DNA of 64,000 bases, taken from Botrytis cinerea B05.10 (taxonomy: Eukaryota; Ascomycota; Leotiomycetes; Helotiales; Sclerotiniaceae). Positions 35,581 through 47,060 of this stretch are shown here, in pieces (the stretch's first letter is position 1; each line of letters begins with the position of its first letter). The position numbers were made by a program, and so were the translations under genes. The notes beneath the pieces are model-generated. The model did not search any database and was not told the origin of the DNA. It saw only the letters and a program-made list of their open reading frames with translations. The stretch spans positions 1,426,001 through 1,490,000 of the forward strand of contig NC_037321.1 of the NCBI RefSeq assembly GCF_000143535.2, in the 5' to 3' direction.

Positions 35581-36926
35581 CCCTTCCTATTTATATTTCT
35601 TAGTAAAGTAATGAATATAATCTTTCGAATACATTTTCTAATGAATATTATTTGTTAAGTGTTTTTTGAAAAATATAGGTTTGAATTTGCATTCCTAATC
35701 TCAATCTTTTTATTATTACTTTTTTATAGCCTTAATATTCTTTTGAAGAGTCCTTTTTATTTGTAATGGAATTTGAAAATGAAAATCTTTTTTATTTATT
35801 TTATAATTGTATTAAAATTGTTTTATATTTTTGTATTATTTTATAATATTGAAATCTTAGAATTATAATATTTCTTTTTGTTTGGGGAAAGGTAATGATA
35901 AAGTATTTATTTTATTTAGTTATTTCAAAATAGTAGTAAGTTGTATAGTATTAATATATTCTTTTTGTGGGAATATATTAGCACTTTGTTTTTATTTAGT
36001 AGATTCGATTTTTCATTATTTTTTTATTTGTTGAAGGAATAATTCTTTTTTTTTTGGAGTTTTGAGGGTATCTTTCTATTTTTGAAAGTTGGATGTAATG
36101 ATTGAGTTTAATGTATTAAAAATTGAATTAAAGATCAAGTTTCTTTTTTATATATAATTAGCTTTTTCTTTAAATTTGATAAGCTTTATTTTTATTTGAA
36201 ATACTTTCTTTTCCTTCTTTTTTCTAATATTATTATTTTTGAATTAATTATTACAGATTATAATTTTGAAAAAATAGTAAGACTTTATATTATTGTTTTT
36301 ATATAATTTTGAAATCTTTTATTCTTTTTTATAATTTTATGAAAAGTTTGCAAAATTATAAAGAAATCTATTATATCTATATTAACCAATATTTTTATTA
36401 TTTTTTAATATATTATTATTAAGCTTTTTTAACTTATAACCTTTTATTTCTTGAATTTTCGAAATGATTTTTAATTAAAAAAATATCTCTATTTTTTATC
36501 TCCCTTTTATTATTAAATAAGAGAGAATTCATTTTTATATTATTAATAAATATCTTTCAGATAATAACTAATCCATTTCTATTCTAATTATATATAATTA
36601 GAATTCTATAAAGGTTTTTTAATCCTATAGACTTTTGAATTTTTGCTTCATTTATTTTAATATCCCTCCATTTATATAATTTATAGATTGAAAAAGCAAA
36701 GATTTTTATTTAATTTTCAAATAATATCAATAATTTTATAAAAAGCTATTTCATTCGAAACAATTATAATATATTCTTTTAGTATTGTAATAAATATAAA
36801 TATAATAATAAAGTTTTTTTATTCCTCTTATTTTTATATTAAAAAGTTATATATTGGTTTTGAATTTTTAAGAAAATAATATCTTCCTTATTATAACAAT
36901 TATAAATTACAATACCATATCATCTA
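35581..36926. other. AT-rich RIP-affected sequence
   Basis: Extremely AT-rich, with no frames of note. It presumably consists of decayed repeats. Short G-rich motifs (GGGGAAAGGTAATG near 35885) recur in the region (GGGGAAAGGTATTG near 34704) and could be polypurine tracts next to unrecognised LTRs, but this could not be established. Confidence 0.4.
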
Positions 36927-37363
36927 ACGTAGTTTAACACCGAGTAGGCCATATCACCGAGTGAGCCACTTCAAAATACATACAAAATTCGTCTATACAT
37001 AGCCGTGCACTTTCTTCATTTAATAATATAATTTTATAAAATTTGAAATAGTGAAATTTAATTATATAAATATTGTAAAAATCTAATTTATCTTTCAAAA
37101 TTCTAATTAATATAGGAGTTATTATTAAAATGATATTTTTGTAACGAAAATCGTGACAATTTCTGATTTTTATAGAATATAATACAAATTTTCATATAAA
37201 AGTTAAATATTTGTATAAGAAATCTTTTCTTATTAATAAATCTCTTTTCTTTTCTAAAAAATATTGATTAATTATTAAAATATAAATATTTGTAAAAGGC
37301 TGATTTTGGTGTATTTTGAAGTGGCCCACTCGGTGATATGGCCCACTCGGTGTTAAACTATAT
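36927..37363. mobile_element. Non-autonomous TIR element M2 (437 bp)
   Basis: Starts ACGTAGTTTAACACCGAG, ends TCGGTGTTAAACTATAT, with TA on both sides. Each TIR holds two tandem copies of CACCGAGTGGGCCATAT-type sequence. The interior matches M1 and, inverted, M3. There is no coding sequence. Confidence 0.88.
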
Positions 37364-37365
37364 TA

Positions 37366-37801
37366 ACGTGGTTTAATACCGGGTTGCCAATATCATTGGG
37401 TTACTATTTCAAAAATATATCAAAACTAAGTCTTTTTTAATATTCATATTTTAATAATTAATTATTATATTTTTTAAAAAAAAGAATATTAAATAATAAT
37501 AAGAAATCACTTATTGAAAAATCTAGTTTTTATATTAATATTTCTATTATATTTCGAAAAAAGCTAAAATTGTTATGATTTTTGTTACAAAAAAATTGTT
37601 TTAATAATAACTTTTATATCAATTCAAACTTTCAATAAATAATCAGATTTTTATAATATTTATATAATTAAATCTTATACTTTCAGATTTTATAAAATTA
37701 TATTCAAGAATAAAGAAAGTGTATGGTTATACACAGATGTTTTTTGTATATAAAAATTAATGGCGACCCAATGATATTGGCGACCCGGTGTTAAACTACA
37801 T
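37366..37801. mobile_element. Non-autonomous TIR element M3 (436 bp), inverted relative to M2
   Basis: Starts one TA after M2 ends, so the two elements share a target dinucleotide. Ends are ACGTGGTTTAATACCGGG and CCCGGTGTTAAACTACAT. Its tandem TIR motif is a different version (CATTGGGTCGCC type). The interior is the reverse complement of the M2 interior. Confidence 0.88.
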
Positions 37802-37991
37802 TATAAGTATTTTAGTAATCCTATTATCTCAATTTAGTTATTGTATTTAATAATTACTTGTTTTCTGAAGATAATTTAAGAATTCAGATTTGTATATAGC
37901 TATCTAATCTTTCAACATTTTCTTCTTTATATAGATCACCAATATAAAAGAGTAAAAGATGATAATGGTTATATAAGAAAATCTTCGTATA

Positions 37992-39844
37992 ACGTAGTTT
38001 ATCAGTGTGCGGGTTATATCAGTATGCGAGTCACTTTCATTTCAATTCACTTTTTCAAATTCATATTATTCAACAATTATTGAATCAATTAATTAAAATT
38101 ATAAAAATTATAATAATCTAGGATCTATTATATTATTTTAATAAATTTTTGTATTATGATTTATCTTTTTGTATTTACTACAATATTAATTAGAAAATAT
38201 TTTTTTATTAGAATTCCCTTTTTTTTGATATTCATTATATTGAATTTGAATATTAATCTTTTGTTGAGATAATATATTAAAAATCTTTTGTTTAATAAAT
38301 ACTCCTCCTTATTATAATTGAGTTTTTTTTATATATTGATGTTTATTTAATACTTTATTTGCTATTCGAAGTATATAATTTTTTGTATTTAAAAGTGTAT
38401 TTTTATAAACTAATTTCTTTATATTTTTAATTAAAGTTAATATAATTTCGAATATAGATATAAAAGAGTTTAATTGATAATGAATTATTTGAGATTTAAT
38501 TAATATTGATTGAGAAAGAGCTTTTGTTGGATTGTAAAGAGTTTAAGAGATTTATTGATTTAAATTGAAAGAGGAAGGGGTAGATATGTAAATGTGAATA
38601 TTTAATTTCGAGAATATAGTTTTAGAATTAAATGAGATTAAATTTGTTTTTCGAAATCCTATTTTTATATTCTGAGAAGTAATTGATTTTTTATATATAA
38701 TTTTAAAAATTATAAAGAATTCAACTTTTAAAATATACTTGATATATATTTTGATAAAGATATTAATTTGATTCTTATATAAATATTTCAGATTATTAAA
38801 ACAATTAATATTAAATAATTAAATTAAATAATTTGAATATAATAGTAAATATAAATATATAATATTATTCTCTTTATAATATATTTGAAAAGCTATTGAT
38901 TTATAATTTTTATATCTATTTAATATTAATATTCGATATTTACTCTTTCTTCAATTCTTAATATACTTATTAAAATATTTCAATTATTCTAAATCTATTT
39001 CATTATTTGTTTACTTATTAGATATAAATTTAATAACCTATTTTATAAAAAGATCAATTTTGATATACTAATTAAAAAAATAAATCTATTCTTGAACTAT
39101 TAAAAATAAAGGAATAATTTTACCCTTTTCATTTCTATATATTATTACTATAACTCATTCTCAATTATTTAACTATATTATCTTACTTTTATTATTTCAT
39201 TCAATATTAATTATTATTATTACTATATATATAATCCCTATTATAAAACCTATTTCATTAAAATTATAAAAATCTCTATTCAAAATATTATATTTCGTTT
39301 ATATATTTACAATTAATTGAAACTACTCTTCAATAAGTTTAAAATCTTTATAAAAAGCTTTTTGAAAATCATAAATATAATTAAAATATATCTTTAATTC
39401 GATTCAATATTTTATAAATCGATATACTTAAAGCTTCTCAATACATTTCGCATCTTTCGATTCGAAAATATGATTTACTATATCTTTTATATTCTTAAAT
39501 TTAAATAGAAAACCTTTCAAATCCATATCAAATATATATTCAGAAATGATATTCTCTTTTAATTTTAAAAAATTATAAAATTTAGATTGATATTCGAAAC
39601 AGGAAATAATATTATTAATTTTATATTATAATATCATATTCGAAATATTATATATCTTTACAACCTTTCGAATATTTGTTTTTTTATCTTTTTAAATAAC
39701 TTCGATAACAAAAAGTATATAGACTTTTTGATTATTCGAATTCATTATTGATTATTAATAAAAACACATATTGAAAAAGAAAAGAATGAATTGAAATAAA
39801 AGTAACCCGCACACTGATATAACCCGCACACTGATAAACTACGT
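37992..39844 (-). mobile_element. Fot1/pogo-like DNA transposon X1 (1853 bp), uninterrupted, RIP-decayed
   Basis: Begins ACGTAGTTTATCAGTGTGCG and ends CGCACACTGATAAACTACGT, flanked by TA on both sides. The TIR carries two tandem CAGTGTGCGGGTTATAT motifs and extends into ACTTTYATTTCAATTCA. The interior is homologous to X2 in reverse orientation, so any transposase relic is on the - strand. It is the uninterrupted reference copy that defines the insertions in X2 and X3. Its size and class resemble Fot1 of Fusarium and Flipper of Botrytis; identity with either is not claimed. Confidence 0.9.
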
Positions 39845-40259
39845 TATATTAAACATAAAGCATGTAGCTAGATATAATAAAATAAAATAAATTATTATAT
39901 TACAATAACGAAGTAAGGAAAGCGATAAGAATTAGTTATTCAATTCTTCAAAAATCAATTTGGAAAATAGAAAATTCAATAATTGTTTTTATTTACAAAA
40001 GAGAAACTATAAATAATAACTACTAGTAATATGTGACCCCGGAAGTCACATGTTTTCAATCTTACAATATTACAATTTATATTCCATCAACAAATAATAA
40101 CACAATATTTTTAATTTGTATATTAAGATCACTAGTTCCTTAATAAGGTTTTCAATACCTTGAGTGAAGACGGAAATCTTTTAATCTATCATTTCTATTT
40201 TTATGAAGCAAAAACATTTGTTTATTTATTCATTTTAGCAATTTATAGTATCTCTTTTT
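39845..40259. other. Transition from RIP-affected DNA to the gene island
   Basis: AT-rich with no gene. It contains a short hairpin ATGTGACCCCGGAAGTCACAT (stem ATGTGAC/GTCACAT, about 40030-40051), possibly an LTR fragment. The right part should carry the 3' UTR of the - strand coiled-coil gene. Confidence 0.4.
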
Positions 40260-41636
40260 CTAACTTAAAGACTTTAACTCCTTGACACATTGGTCAAAGG
40301 AGGTCTGGTTATCCTCCTGCCTCTTCTGCAACTCTTTTTGTTGGGCATCCAGGGCCGCTTGCCTGCTCTTAAGAGCTTTCTTCTCTTCTTGCAACAGGGC
40401 CCGAACCCCCTTAACTTGCGCCAATTCTGCCAACAATCTAAAAATGGTCATTCACATATCACTAAAAAATTATTCATTCTCACTCACTCTCCCTTCCTCA
40501 ACGCTTGACCCGGGGTCAAGATCCGGGTTGAAACCAGGGTTTTTTCAACCCCCGGCATCTCTTCCCCACCCCCCGCAGCAGCATTCGAAGCTTCTTGCTA
40601 TATTTATACATTAGTTTTGTAGAAGTAGTATAAAATGATGAACTAACGTTGCCATCGGCCAGCCTCTGCTTCACCCTCCTCTCAACCTCCTCCTCCATCT
40701 CCGCATCCTTCTTCTTTCTCTTCTTCTCCGCCTTGGACTATATATCTCAGAGTTAATTGATGTCAACACGACCAGAAGCATAGCAAAAATCATTTAGCAG
40801 GTTGTAATTTCCATGTAGTTACTTGGGCCAGTCATAATATAGTAATTTGTACCAAATGTGGACTGGGTGGTGCAAGATAATGTGTTACGAGAATAAACAT
40901 TCAATGTCAATCAGATGGTGCAAGATGTTATCACTACTTTAGAAAAGAGTTCGCAATTATAGAATAATATGTATGATCATAAACAAACAATATAGAATTC
41001 ATTGAGTATTATATGATCCATATTCCACTTTGATATACCACGACACAAACCACACGCTCGCGAATGGTGTACACTCCAGGTACCCCTAAATTCTATGGCA
41101 TATGGTGTATGAAATATGAGTGACGTAAGCTATGCACGTGACATCTAAGGAGAGACTTCTGCCTAATGGACGTTGCGACTCTCCAAATGGTGTGAATGCG
41201 TGACGCTGGCCAGGCATGAAACACAAAATAGAAGAAGAAACATTCGACTCATTCATCTCAAAACATGAGTATATTTGAAAGTGTACAGGAAGGTTAAAAT
41301 GCTATGACTTACAATCGTTCCGCCACCAGCAGAAACATTTTTAGCAGCCGAAGCCGCCGGAGGTTTTGTATTTTGGCCCTTCTTAATAAATCGTTAACCT
41401 TTGCATAACTTCAGGGCAGTGGAAATGACTTACAGGGCGGAGCGGAAGGTTCTTCTTCTTTTCTTTGGCTTCAATCTGTTAGCATTGGCAACATAATACT
41501 GCAATTTCCAGAATCCGTACCCATTTTTACAATGATGGTTGGAGAAGAAAATTTCGAAATGACAAAATTTTTATTTCACATGAAGTACCTACCTGCTCCT
41601 AACTCAATTGGGATGCATGCCCGACTTACCGATCAT
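40260..41636 (-). CDS. Six-exon gene for a 162-aa basic coiled-coil protein, function unknown
   Basis: The - strand model has exons 41636-41630, 41468-41434, 41381-41313, 40737-40648, 40597-40488 and 40437-40260. Exon lengths sum to 163 codons with consistent phases. Donors are GTAAGT (three), GTTAGT and GTGAGT; acceptors are TATAG or TTTAG, plus two weaker AAG. The protein starts MIAKEKKKNLPLRP, then has an Ala/Gly-rich linker, a charged helix (KAEKKRKKKDAEMEEEVERR), a short VEKTLVSTRILTPGQALRKG segment, and a C-terminal coiled coil of about 58 residues rich in Gln, Lys and Glu (e.g. LQEEKKALKSRQAALDAQQK). I recognise no family. It lies in the normal-composition island between RIP-decayed repeats. 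Its start is 280 bp from that of the divergent GIY-YIG-like gene, suggesting a shared promoter. The 575-nt third intron is unusually long and might hide an exon; the very small first exon is the weakest part. Confidence 0.7.
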
Positions 41637-41916
41637 CTTGCTTGGTGTGTACTTGATGTGTGCTTGATGTGTGCTTGATGTGGAAGTCACGATGAGTGCT
41701 GCTGCCTCATCAGGGGACATCACCAATTTCAATGCGCGTAACATAATGGTGTCAAATTTTGACCGGAGAAATTTCTTTCTTCTCCAGCGTTCAACACAAT
41801 AATCAAATACAGCTTACAGGTATGAATTGTTATTGAAACTGTCTCAAAATGCTAACTTTGTAAGCTTAAAACATATTTGACACATAATTGAACGATTCCA
41901 TCGTCTTGATAGCAAT
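41637..41916. promoter_or_regulatory. Shared divergent promoter region (280 bp)
   Basis: The start codons of the coiled-coil gene (-) and the GIY-YIG-like gene (+) are separated by only this stretch. It contains direct repeats of GTGTGCTTGATGT (about 41647-41682). No canonical TATA box can be assigned with confidence. Confidence 0.5.
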
Positions 41917-43797
41917 ATGCAATCTCGTAACGAGCACAAACGTGCCTTAAGGGTCCCAAAGAAACCAGCGGTCTATTTGGAAGAGGGGTTGGATGAGGAC
42001 GCTTTAAGCGATACCGAGTCCATAAAACCCACTCAGAAGAAGCAGCGCCGATCTAAGAACAGTAGTTCGGGATCGGGTCAGCCTTCGAGATCCGCCGGTG
42101 CTCAATCCCGAATGGGAGAAGAGCAAGTTCAGAGGCATGCCTTGTCTGAGGCCTCTACCAATGTTCCCGGAAAGCCCGTCCCCAAGAAGAAGTCTCCAGC
42201 TGCTGGTATGGCAGCTGAGGTTGCTGATATGGCAATTGAGACAGGTCTTCAGGACACTACAGATGACGATGCCGCCTCAGATCTTGAGGATGGTGATGAT
42301 TCTGAATTCGAATTTGACGATACCGACGAGTATATTGCTCAAAGGGATGTCAATGACGAAGGCGAAAGCGCAGCAGATGACGAAGCAATCGCCGAGTCTA
42401 CTGTTGAAGAAGTTCGTTACCATGTTGTCTCTGATATTGGGGATAGCAAGGACGATGACATTCTGCGCTTTCGAAGCCGCCTGGAGAGAACTTTGGAACT
42501 ACTTCAAAGTGAAGGCAAGACTATTCTTACGAATGGTTTTGATGTTGAGCGAAGACAGAGGAGCATGACTTTCAATTTTGCTCAGCTGCTTTCTCGCACT
42601 GCCGTCTCCTTCTTGATGAGATTGTTTCTAGGCTGCATCAGCCTCGAGAATCAGTCTTTTCTTGGCAAGATATCCTGGTCAGAAGAAGATTTCATGAGCC
42701 TGAACGTTGATTGGCGAGATCTCCTTGTGCCAGGTATCTATGGTGGTACTGCAGTAGACTCGGCACAAACTGATCCTAAACTGGAACAGTACGTTGGGTC
42801 GAGCAAGAGGATAAGCGATCGTGTTGGTCGCCATAGCAGTTTCTCTGAACGGTTTGACTTGAAGTCTTTGCCTGAAAGAGAAAGAAGTGCTCATTATCTG
42901 CATATGTGCAAGGACACTGTAACCTCAAACTATCATGTTTGGGCAAAATTTGACTTTGCAGTGGCAGAAGGGTATTTGCATCTTCTCGAGGGTATCTTTA
43001 TGATTATCCTTGGGACATATCAAGATCCAAAAACTTCATACCACAATTGGAACAACAAAAAGTCATACGACTTTGTTGCTCAATCACGCAGTTCTGCGGG
43101 ATGGCCAGCTGTTCAATGGAAGGGCTTGAATAGAGCATTTGTGCTTTATCAAGGCTTCCAAAAAGGATCTACAAATAAACCTTCGCCCTGTTGCAACCCA
43201 GTTTGTGGGTTCACAGCATATCCGCGAGGATATGGTGAGATGAAGCGATATGCGTACAATTCCGAGGACCCCCTTGGGGGCTTTCTCTGTAATGGGTGTG
43301 GCGGATACAGATTTCGCAATGGTAAATTGCCTGATGCTGTATGGACCGCACGGCGCAAGTCTTTTCATGAGACTCGTGCTGCTGCTGGTGGCGCCGATGC
43401 TGCTTGTGATTGTTGTGGTCGTTTGGAATCTAATTTCCCGAAGGCACGTAAACGTCTCAGTGGTGTCAATAAAGGTGAGGCATATGCTTCCGCACATCGG
43501 AAACATGCCCATCATCCTGCCATGCAAAATGAATTATTTTGCCGGGCATGCTATGATTTCATCGATAAGAATAATCGTAAGATGAATGCTGCTGAGATCC
43601 AAGAGTTTTTGAGTACCAGAACCTCTGAAGTCTCTGACATGAAACGCCAGATAACGGCAGACAATGCGGCAGGCCGGCCGATCACATGTTCCAAGTGCGG
43701 AATATCGAGATTGAAAGGAGAAGTACCCAGGATTAGCTTTGTAGCTAAGTTCCAGGCCATACTTTGTCAACGTTGCTCTAGGAAAAAGAATCCATGA
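41917..43797 (+). CDS. GIY-YIG-nuclease-like protein with three C-terminal Cys4 zinc modules (626 aa)
   Basis: A single intact frame. The N-terminus is basic with a nuclear-signal-like KKQRRSK (41-47), followed by an acidic disordered stretch (about 112-165). Residues about 270-365 look like a GIY-YIG domain: VPGIYGGT with GIY at 273-275, QYVGSSKRISDRVGRH with YVG at 292-294 in the YIG position and R302 where the catalytic Arg is expected, and HLLEGIFMIILGTY with E358 in the place of the metal-binding Glu. Three Cys4 pairs follow: C426/C430 with C458/C461, C497/C500 with C542/C545, and C591/C594 with C617/C620; the first resembles a GATA-like treble clef. GIY-YIG enzymes cut DNA (homing endonucleases, UvrC, Slx1, Penelope-like retroelements). 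This is not Slx1 by layout. It could be a domesticated or mobile-element nuclease. It is intact although surrounded by RIP-mutated repeats. Confidence 0.78.
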   Translation: MQSRNEHKRALRVPKKPAVYLEEGLDEDALSDTESIKPTQKKQRRSKNSSSGSGQPSRSAGAQSRMGEEQVQRHALSEASTNVPGKPVPKKKSPAAGMAAEVADMAIETGLQDTTDDDAASDLEDGDDSEFEFDDTDEYIAQRDVNDEGESAADDEAIAESTVEEVRYHVVSDIGDSKDDDILRFRSRLERTLELLQSEGKTILTNGFDVERRQRSMTFNFAQLLSRTAVSFLMRLFLGCISLENQSFLGKISWSEEDFMSLNVDWRDLLVPGIYGGTAVDSAQTDPKLEQYVGSSKRISDRVGRHSSFSERFDLKSLPERERSAHYLHMCKDTVTSNYHVWAKFDFAVAEGYLHLLEGIFMIILGTYQDPKTSYHNWNNKKSYDFVAQSRSSAGWPAVQWKGLNRAFVLYQGFQKGSTNKPSPCCNPVCGFTAYPRGYGEMKRYAYNSEDPLGGFLCNGCGGYRFRNGKLPDAVWTARRKSFHETRAAAGGADAACDCCGRLESNFPKARKRLSGVNKGEAYASAHRKHAHHPAMQNELFCRACYDFIDKNNRKMNAAEIQEFLSTRTSEVSDMKRQITADNAAGRPITCSKCGISRLKGEVPRISFVAKFQAILCQRCSRKKNP

Positions 43798-46700
43798 ACC
43801 TGGCACTTTGGGTCAGGGTAGTGGTGATTTAGCCTAATGCATAGACATTAGGCTCTAGAGTTGAAAATTTTGATTGCCAGTACTTGGTCTGGTCATTGAT
43901 CTTTTTGGTTGCTATATATTAGCTTCCCATTAATTTCTTGCTAGCTTAGTGGGATTTGAAGGGGAGCTGGTCACATCCGATGAATGTTCCGTCTACACAA
44001 CGGATTCTCAAAGGAGGTTTGTCCATGATATCAGATGGGGATTGGTGTCACTATGTATGTGGGAATTGATACTTGATCTTTCTCTCCCTGCATTTCACAG
44101 AACAATCTCGACTAAGATGAATGCGAGCTGATATAAACATAAACAGTTGGGCTGACAGCATAGAAAATTGATCCCGCTCGAACGGCTGTCTAATTTAACT
44201 CCGACACTTGTACCTGAGCGTTCATCCCAAACTTTTCAAGCAGCAGGTCCTCACAGCAGAGGGAAATATGTGAATTTGGAGCTCCTTGTCCCTGACAGGT
44301 GTTCAGAAGCAGCTTCGCCTTTCACCGGAAATCGGGACGTGCTAAAAGAACTTAATTCCTTAACGGTCGCGAGAATGGTTCCCCTAAATGGTCCACAGAT
44401 GAGTAACTAGGTACGCATCCATCTTGCCCCTGATATGACCCAACTATGGGGGGGGGTGGGGGGGGGCACTGTGCCAGCTTGGCACGACTACACTCGACAA
44501 AGCTGTTGCCTTTTAATTCCATAATCGTTTACCGAGAAGTGATCCTCACGCTGCTTACTGCATCATGTACTATATGCATGGTATACCGATATTAAATAGT
44601 ATCGCCAGTAAGTACTGAATGTCAGCCATGGGAGTACCAATATAACAACAGAGAAATATTAATAAAAAAAAGTGTGCTCGGCTAATATACTTTTTTTGGG
44701 ACCCATTATAATCAAGGCTGAATAGATCTTCTCAGCCGCGCCATGGGTCTGCAGATTACAGGGGTATCAGAAGACAATGAGGTTCCCTCGTCTCGTAACT
44801 AAAAACGATGATTCAATAAAGATGCGATGGAAAACGTCAATCTAGATATCGAGTATCTTCCCGAGACCGAGTGTTCATATCATCATGATATGAGATGAGG
44901 CTATATCTCAATTAACCAGATTCGCGACTGCTATATTAGCTTGTGACACGCACTCCGATTTACCTTCCTGCCACGGTATAGGCCTGCGATTAGCTTAACC
45001 CGGAATTCCACATCGAGATGTATTAAAGAGCTACAGACGACGATACTTAGGCCTGTAAGCCTGGTATCTAACCCATAACATTGTGAGTCTGTAAGGTATA
45101 CGTCTGCCAACCCAACTCTATAACACGACGCGAAGCCTGCAGAATCATAGGAGCCGTCAAATGGTAGTATCGTATAAGCAAGCAGCGAGAAGGGTCCGCC
45201 AGACTATTCGAACACAAGAGCTAACATACTGATCATTACAGATGAAGTGCACCGCGGGATTTGGGGTATATACTCACTTCAGAAGTAGTAGGAGTTCGAG
45301 GGAATGGTATCAATGTATTGATTTTGATCAAATCTGAAGTCTGAATTGAATGTATTCTTCCAGCGGCAGGGTTACCAGCGGATAATCGGGTTGGACAGAG
45401 GGAAGTAGATGCTGGATGTCTTTCTGGAGAGAGATCTGAAAAGGATGTCTATTATTACGATGTAAGGTGCCGCCGTGTGCTACTTTGCCAGGGTCGCGCC
45501 TGTCATGTTGATCTTCAACACCGCGTGTTTCGCTTATTAGTCGTGACATACCGAAAATTGATGTTCATTCCTTCTTATTAAACGGGCGAAAAATCGACAA
45601 TGCATTATTTGAAAGCAGCACTAGAGCATGTAAGTTCTCGACTGAGTATCTTTGATTCATCACTAAATTGAACAATTTTCGTTCATTTGGTGATTTTAGA
45701 TATAGATTCATACCTGGGTACTGTGGAATCCTTTGCAAAGTGACTACTCAAGGTTACCGTGTAATTCTTGGACTGATAGATGTCAAACCACCCCGTACCC
45801 GGCGAAAGATGACACTTCAATTCATTGTCCCAAATGTGCCACGATCGTACACAAATAGTATACCTTCCCAACCCTAGCCTTGATGCTGTAAAGTAAATTG
45901 TGTTTGCCGTCTTGTCAATTATTAGTCCTTTCTTGTCAGAGGCCCCCCAACTACCCAGCTTTGACAGGCTCACGGATATTGTTCTAGCACGTTGGCCCCT
46001 GGACGGCAATTATGTTATAGCTTCCCTTCAATTCTAGAAACCTGATAATATGTTCCATGCTCTTTATAGCCAGGAGTGTGAGCAATCAGGAATGTGATTA
46101 GGCCATCATTACATGTATCTTAAAATGGTTGATCATTTCTGCATTCTTTCTCATATATCGAATGCCCTTCTTCAACTACTAACATGACGCCCGTAAGTAG
46201 TATGGCATTTGTGATGATTCTGAATATCCTCTTGTACGGCTGCGCGTGTCACGTCGATGACTTGCGCATGAAATTTTTGGGGAGCTAAACGCGCTTAATG
46301 TGAGGCAAAAACTCCTCGATGCAATATAATAAGTCATGTTGAACATTTTCATCGAGCCGATGTCCATTCACTGAGTTGTTGATGATTCATTTGTATTGAT
46401 CATCTTGCTGTTGCATATCCACCACTCGCAAAGACAGCGAACCGGCTACTTCATCCGCTAATTATAGTTCGAGCTCTGCCGGCCTGATTTTCGTCGTTTT
46501 GCGAGATCACTGAGACTGGCGAATTATGGGTTCCTTATCTAACGTCTCCTTATCTGCGGTTGTTTCGAGATAGTCTTGGAGGTCCGGAGATGACCTAACC
46601 GCTCCTAAAATACATTGGTACTGGAACTGTTGCCTCTCATGTTGGTCGTCTTGCGGTCTATCCAGTGGCTTTCTAGTCAAAGCATCTGGCTTCGGCATTA

Positions 46701-46899
46701 ATAATAAACCTTGTTGATAACCATATAATATACCTAGTGTTTCAGGTATACAATTATTATTGTTCATGTATCTACCTACTATACACCCAAAAAATAAGAC
46801 AGTCGATGTAACTATGATAAGGTAAATGCGAGGGTCCCTTTAGGCACTCCAAGGACGCTACGCGTTTTAGGTACTCAAAACGAATAATCAATTCCATTA
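43798..46899. other. Region with degraded repeats and no intact gene
   Basis: 3.1 kb of nearly normal composition. A G run (about 44449-44467) and small frames without recognisable domains are seen. One piece at 46507-46767 (-) is retrotransposon-like and listed separately. The rest is probably old, rearranged element sequence and flanking DNA. Confidence 0.4.
46507..46767 (-). pseudogene. Ty3/gypsy pol fragment (RNase H-integrase linker)
   Basis: A - strand frame reads MPKPDALTRKPLDRPQDDQH and continues ERQQFQYQCIL. This matches the conserved KPDALTRR...DERLQ stretch that follows RNase H in fungal Ty3/gypsy polyproteins. Neighbouring sequence on the same strand is too decayed to extend with confidence. 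Confidence 0.55.
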
Positions 46900-47058
46900 A
46901 CGTGGTTTATCACCATATGGGCCACTTGAAAATACACCAGAATTAGGCTTTTTTTTTAAAAAAAAAATCTTATTTTAATAACTGAGTATTTTTTTCTTGA
47001 AAAAAAAATTTATTAAATAATAATAAGAATTTAAATCTTTAGAAATTTAGAGTTTGTA
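46900..47058. mobile_element. Left part of a TIR element (M4), broken by another insertion
   Basis: Starts ACGTGGTTTATCACC after TA. It matches the reverse complement of the M1 right half (GAAAATACAC, then TTTTAATAACT) up to about 47058, where another TIR element begins at a TA. Its TIR has only one copy of the tandem motif (CACCATATGGGCCAC), as if one unit was lost. The missing right half was not found. Confidence 0.65.
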
Positions 47059-47060
47059 TA

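Noticed and set aside
34704..35900. A further LTR pair suggested by two GGGGAAAGGTA motifs
   Set aside because: The sequences after the two motifs could not be aligned as LTRs and no target duplication was found.
42098..42568. 156-codon + strand frame inside the GIY-YIG-like gene
   Set aside because: It lies in the +1 frame of a longer, domain-bearing gene and follows its acidic repeat composition.
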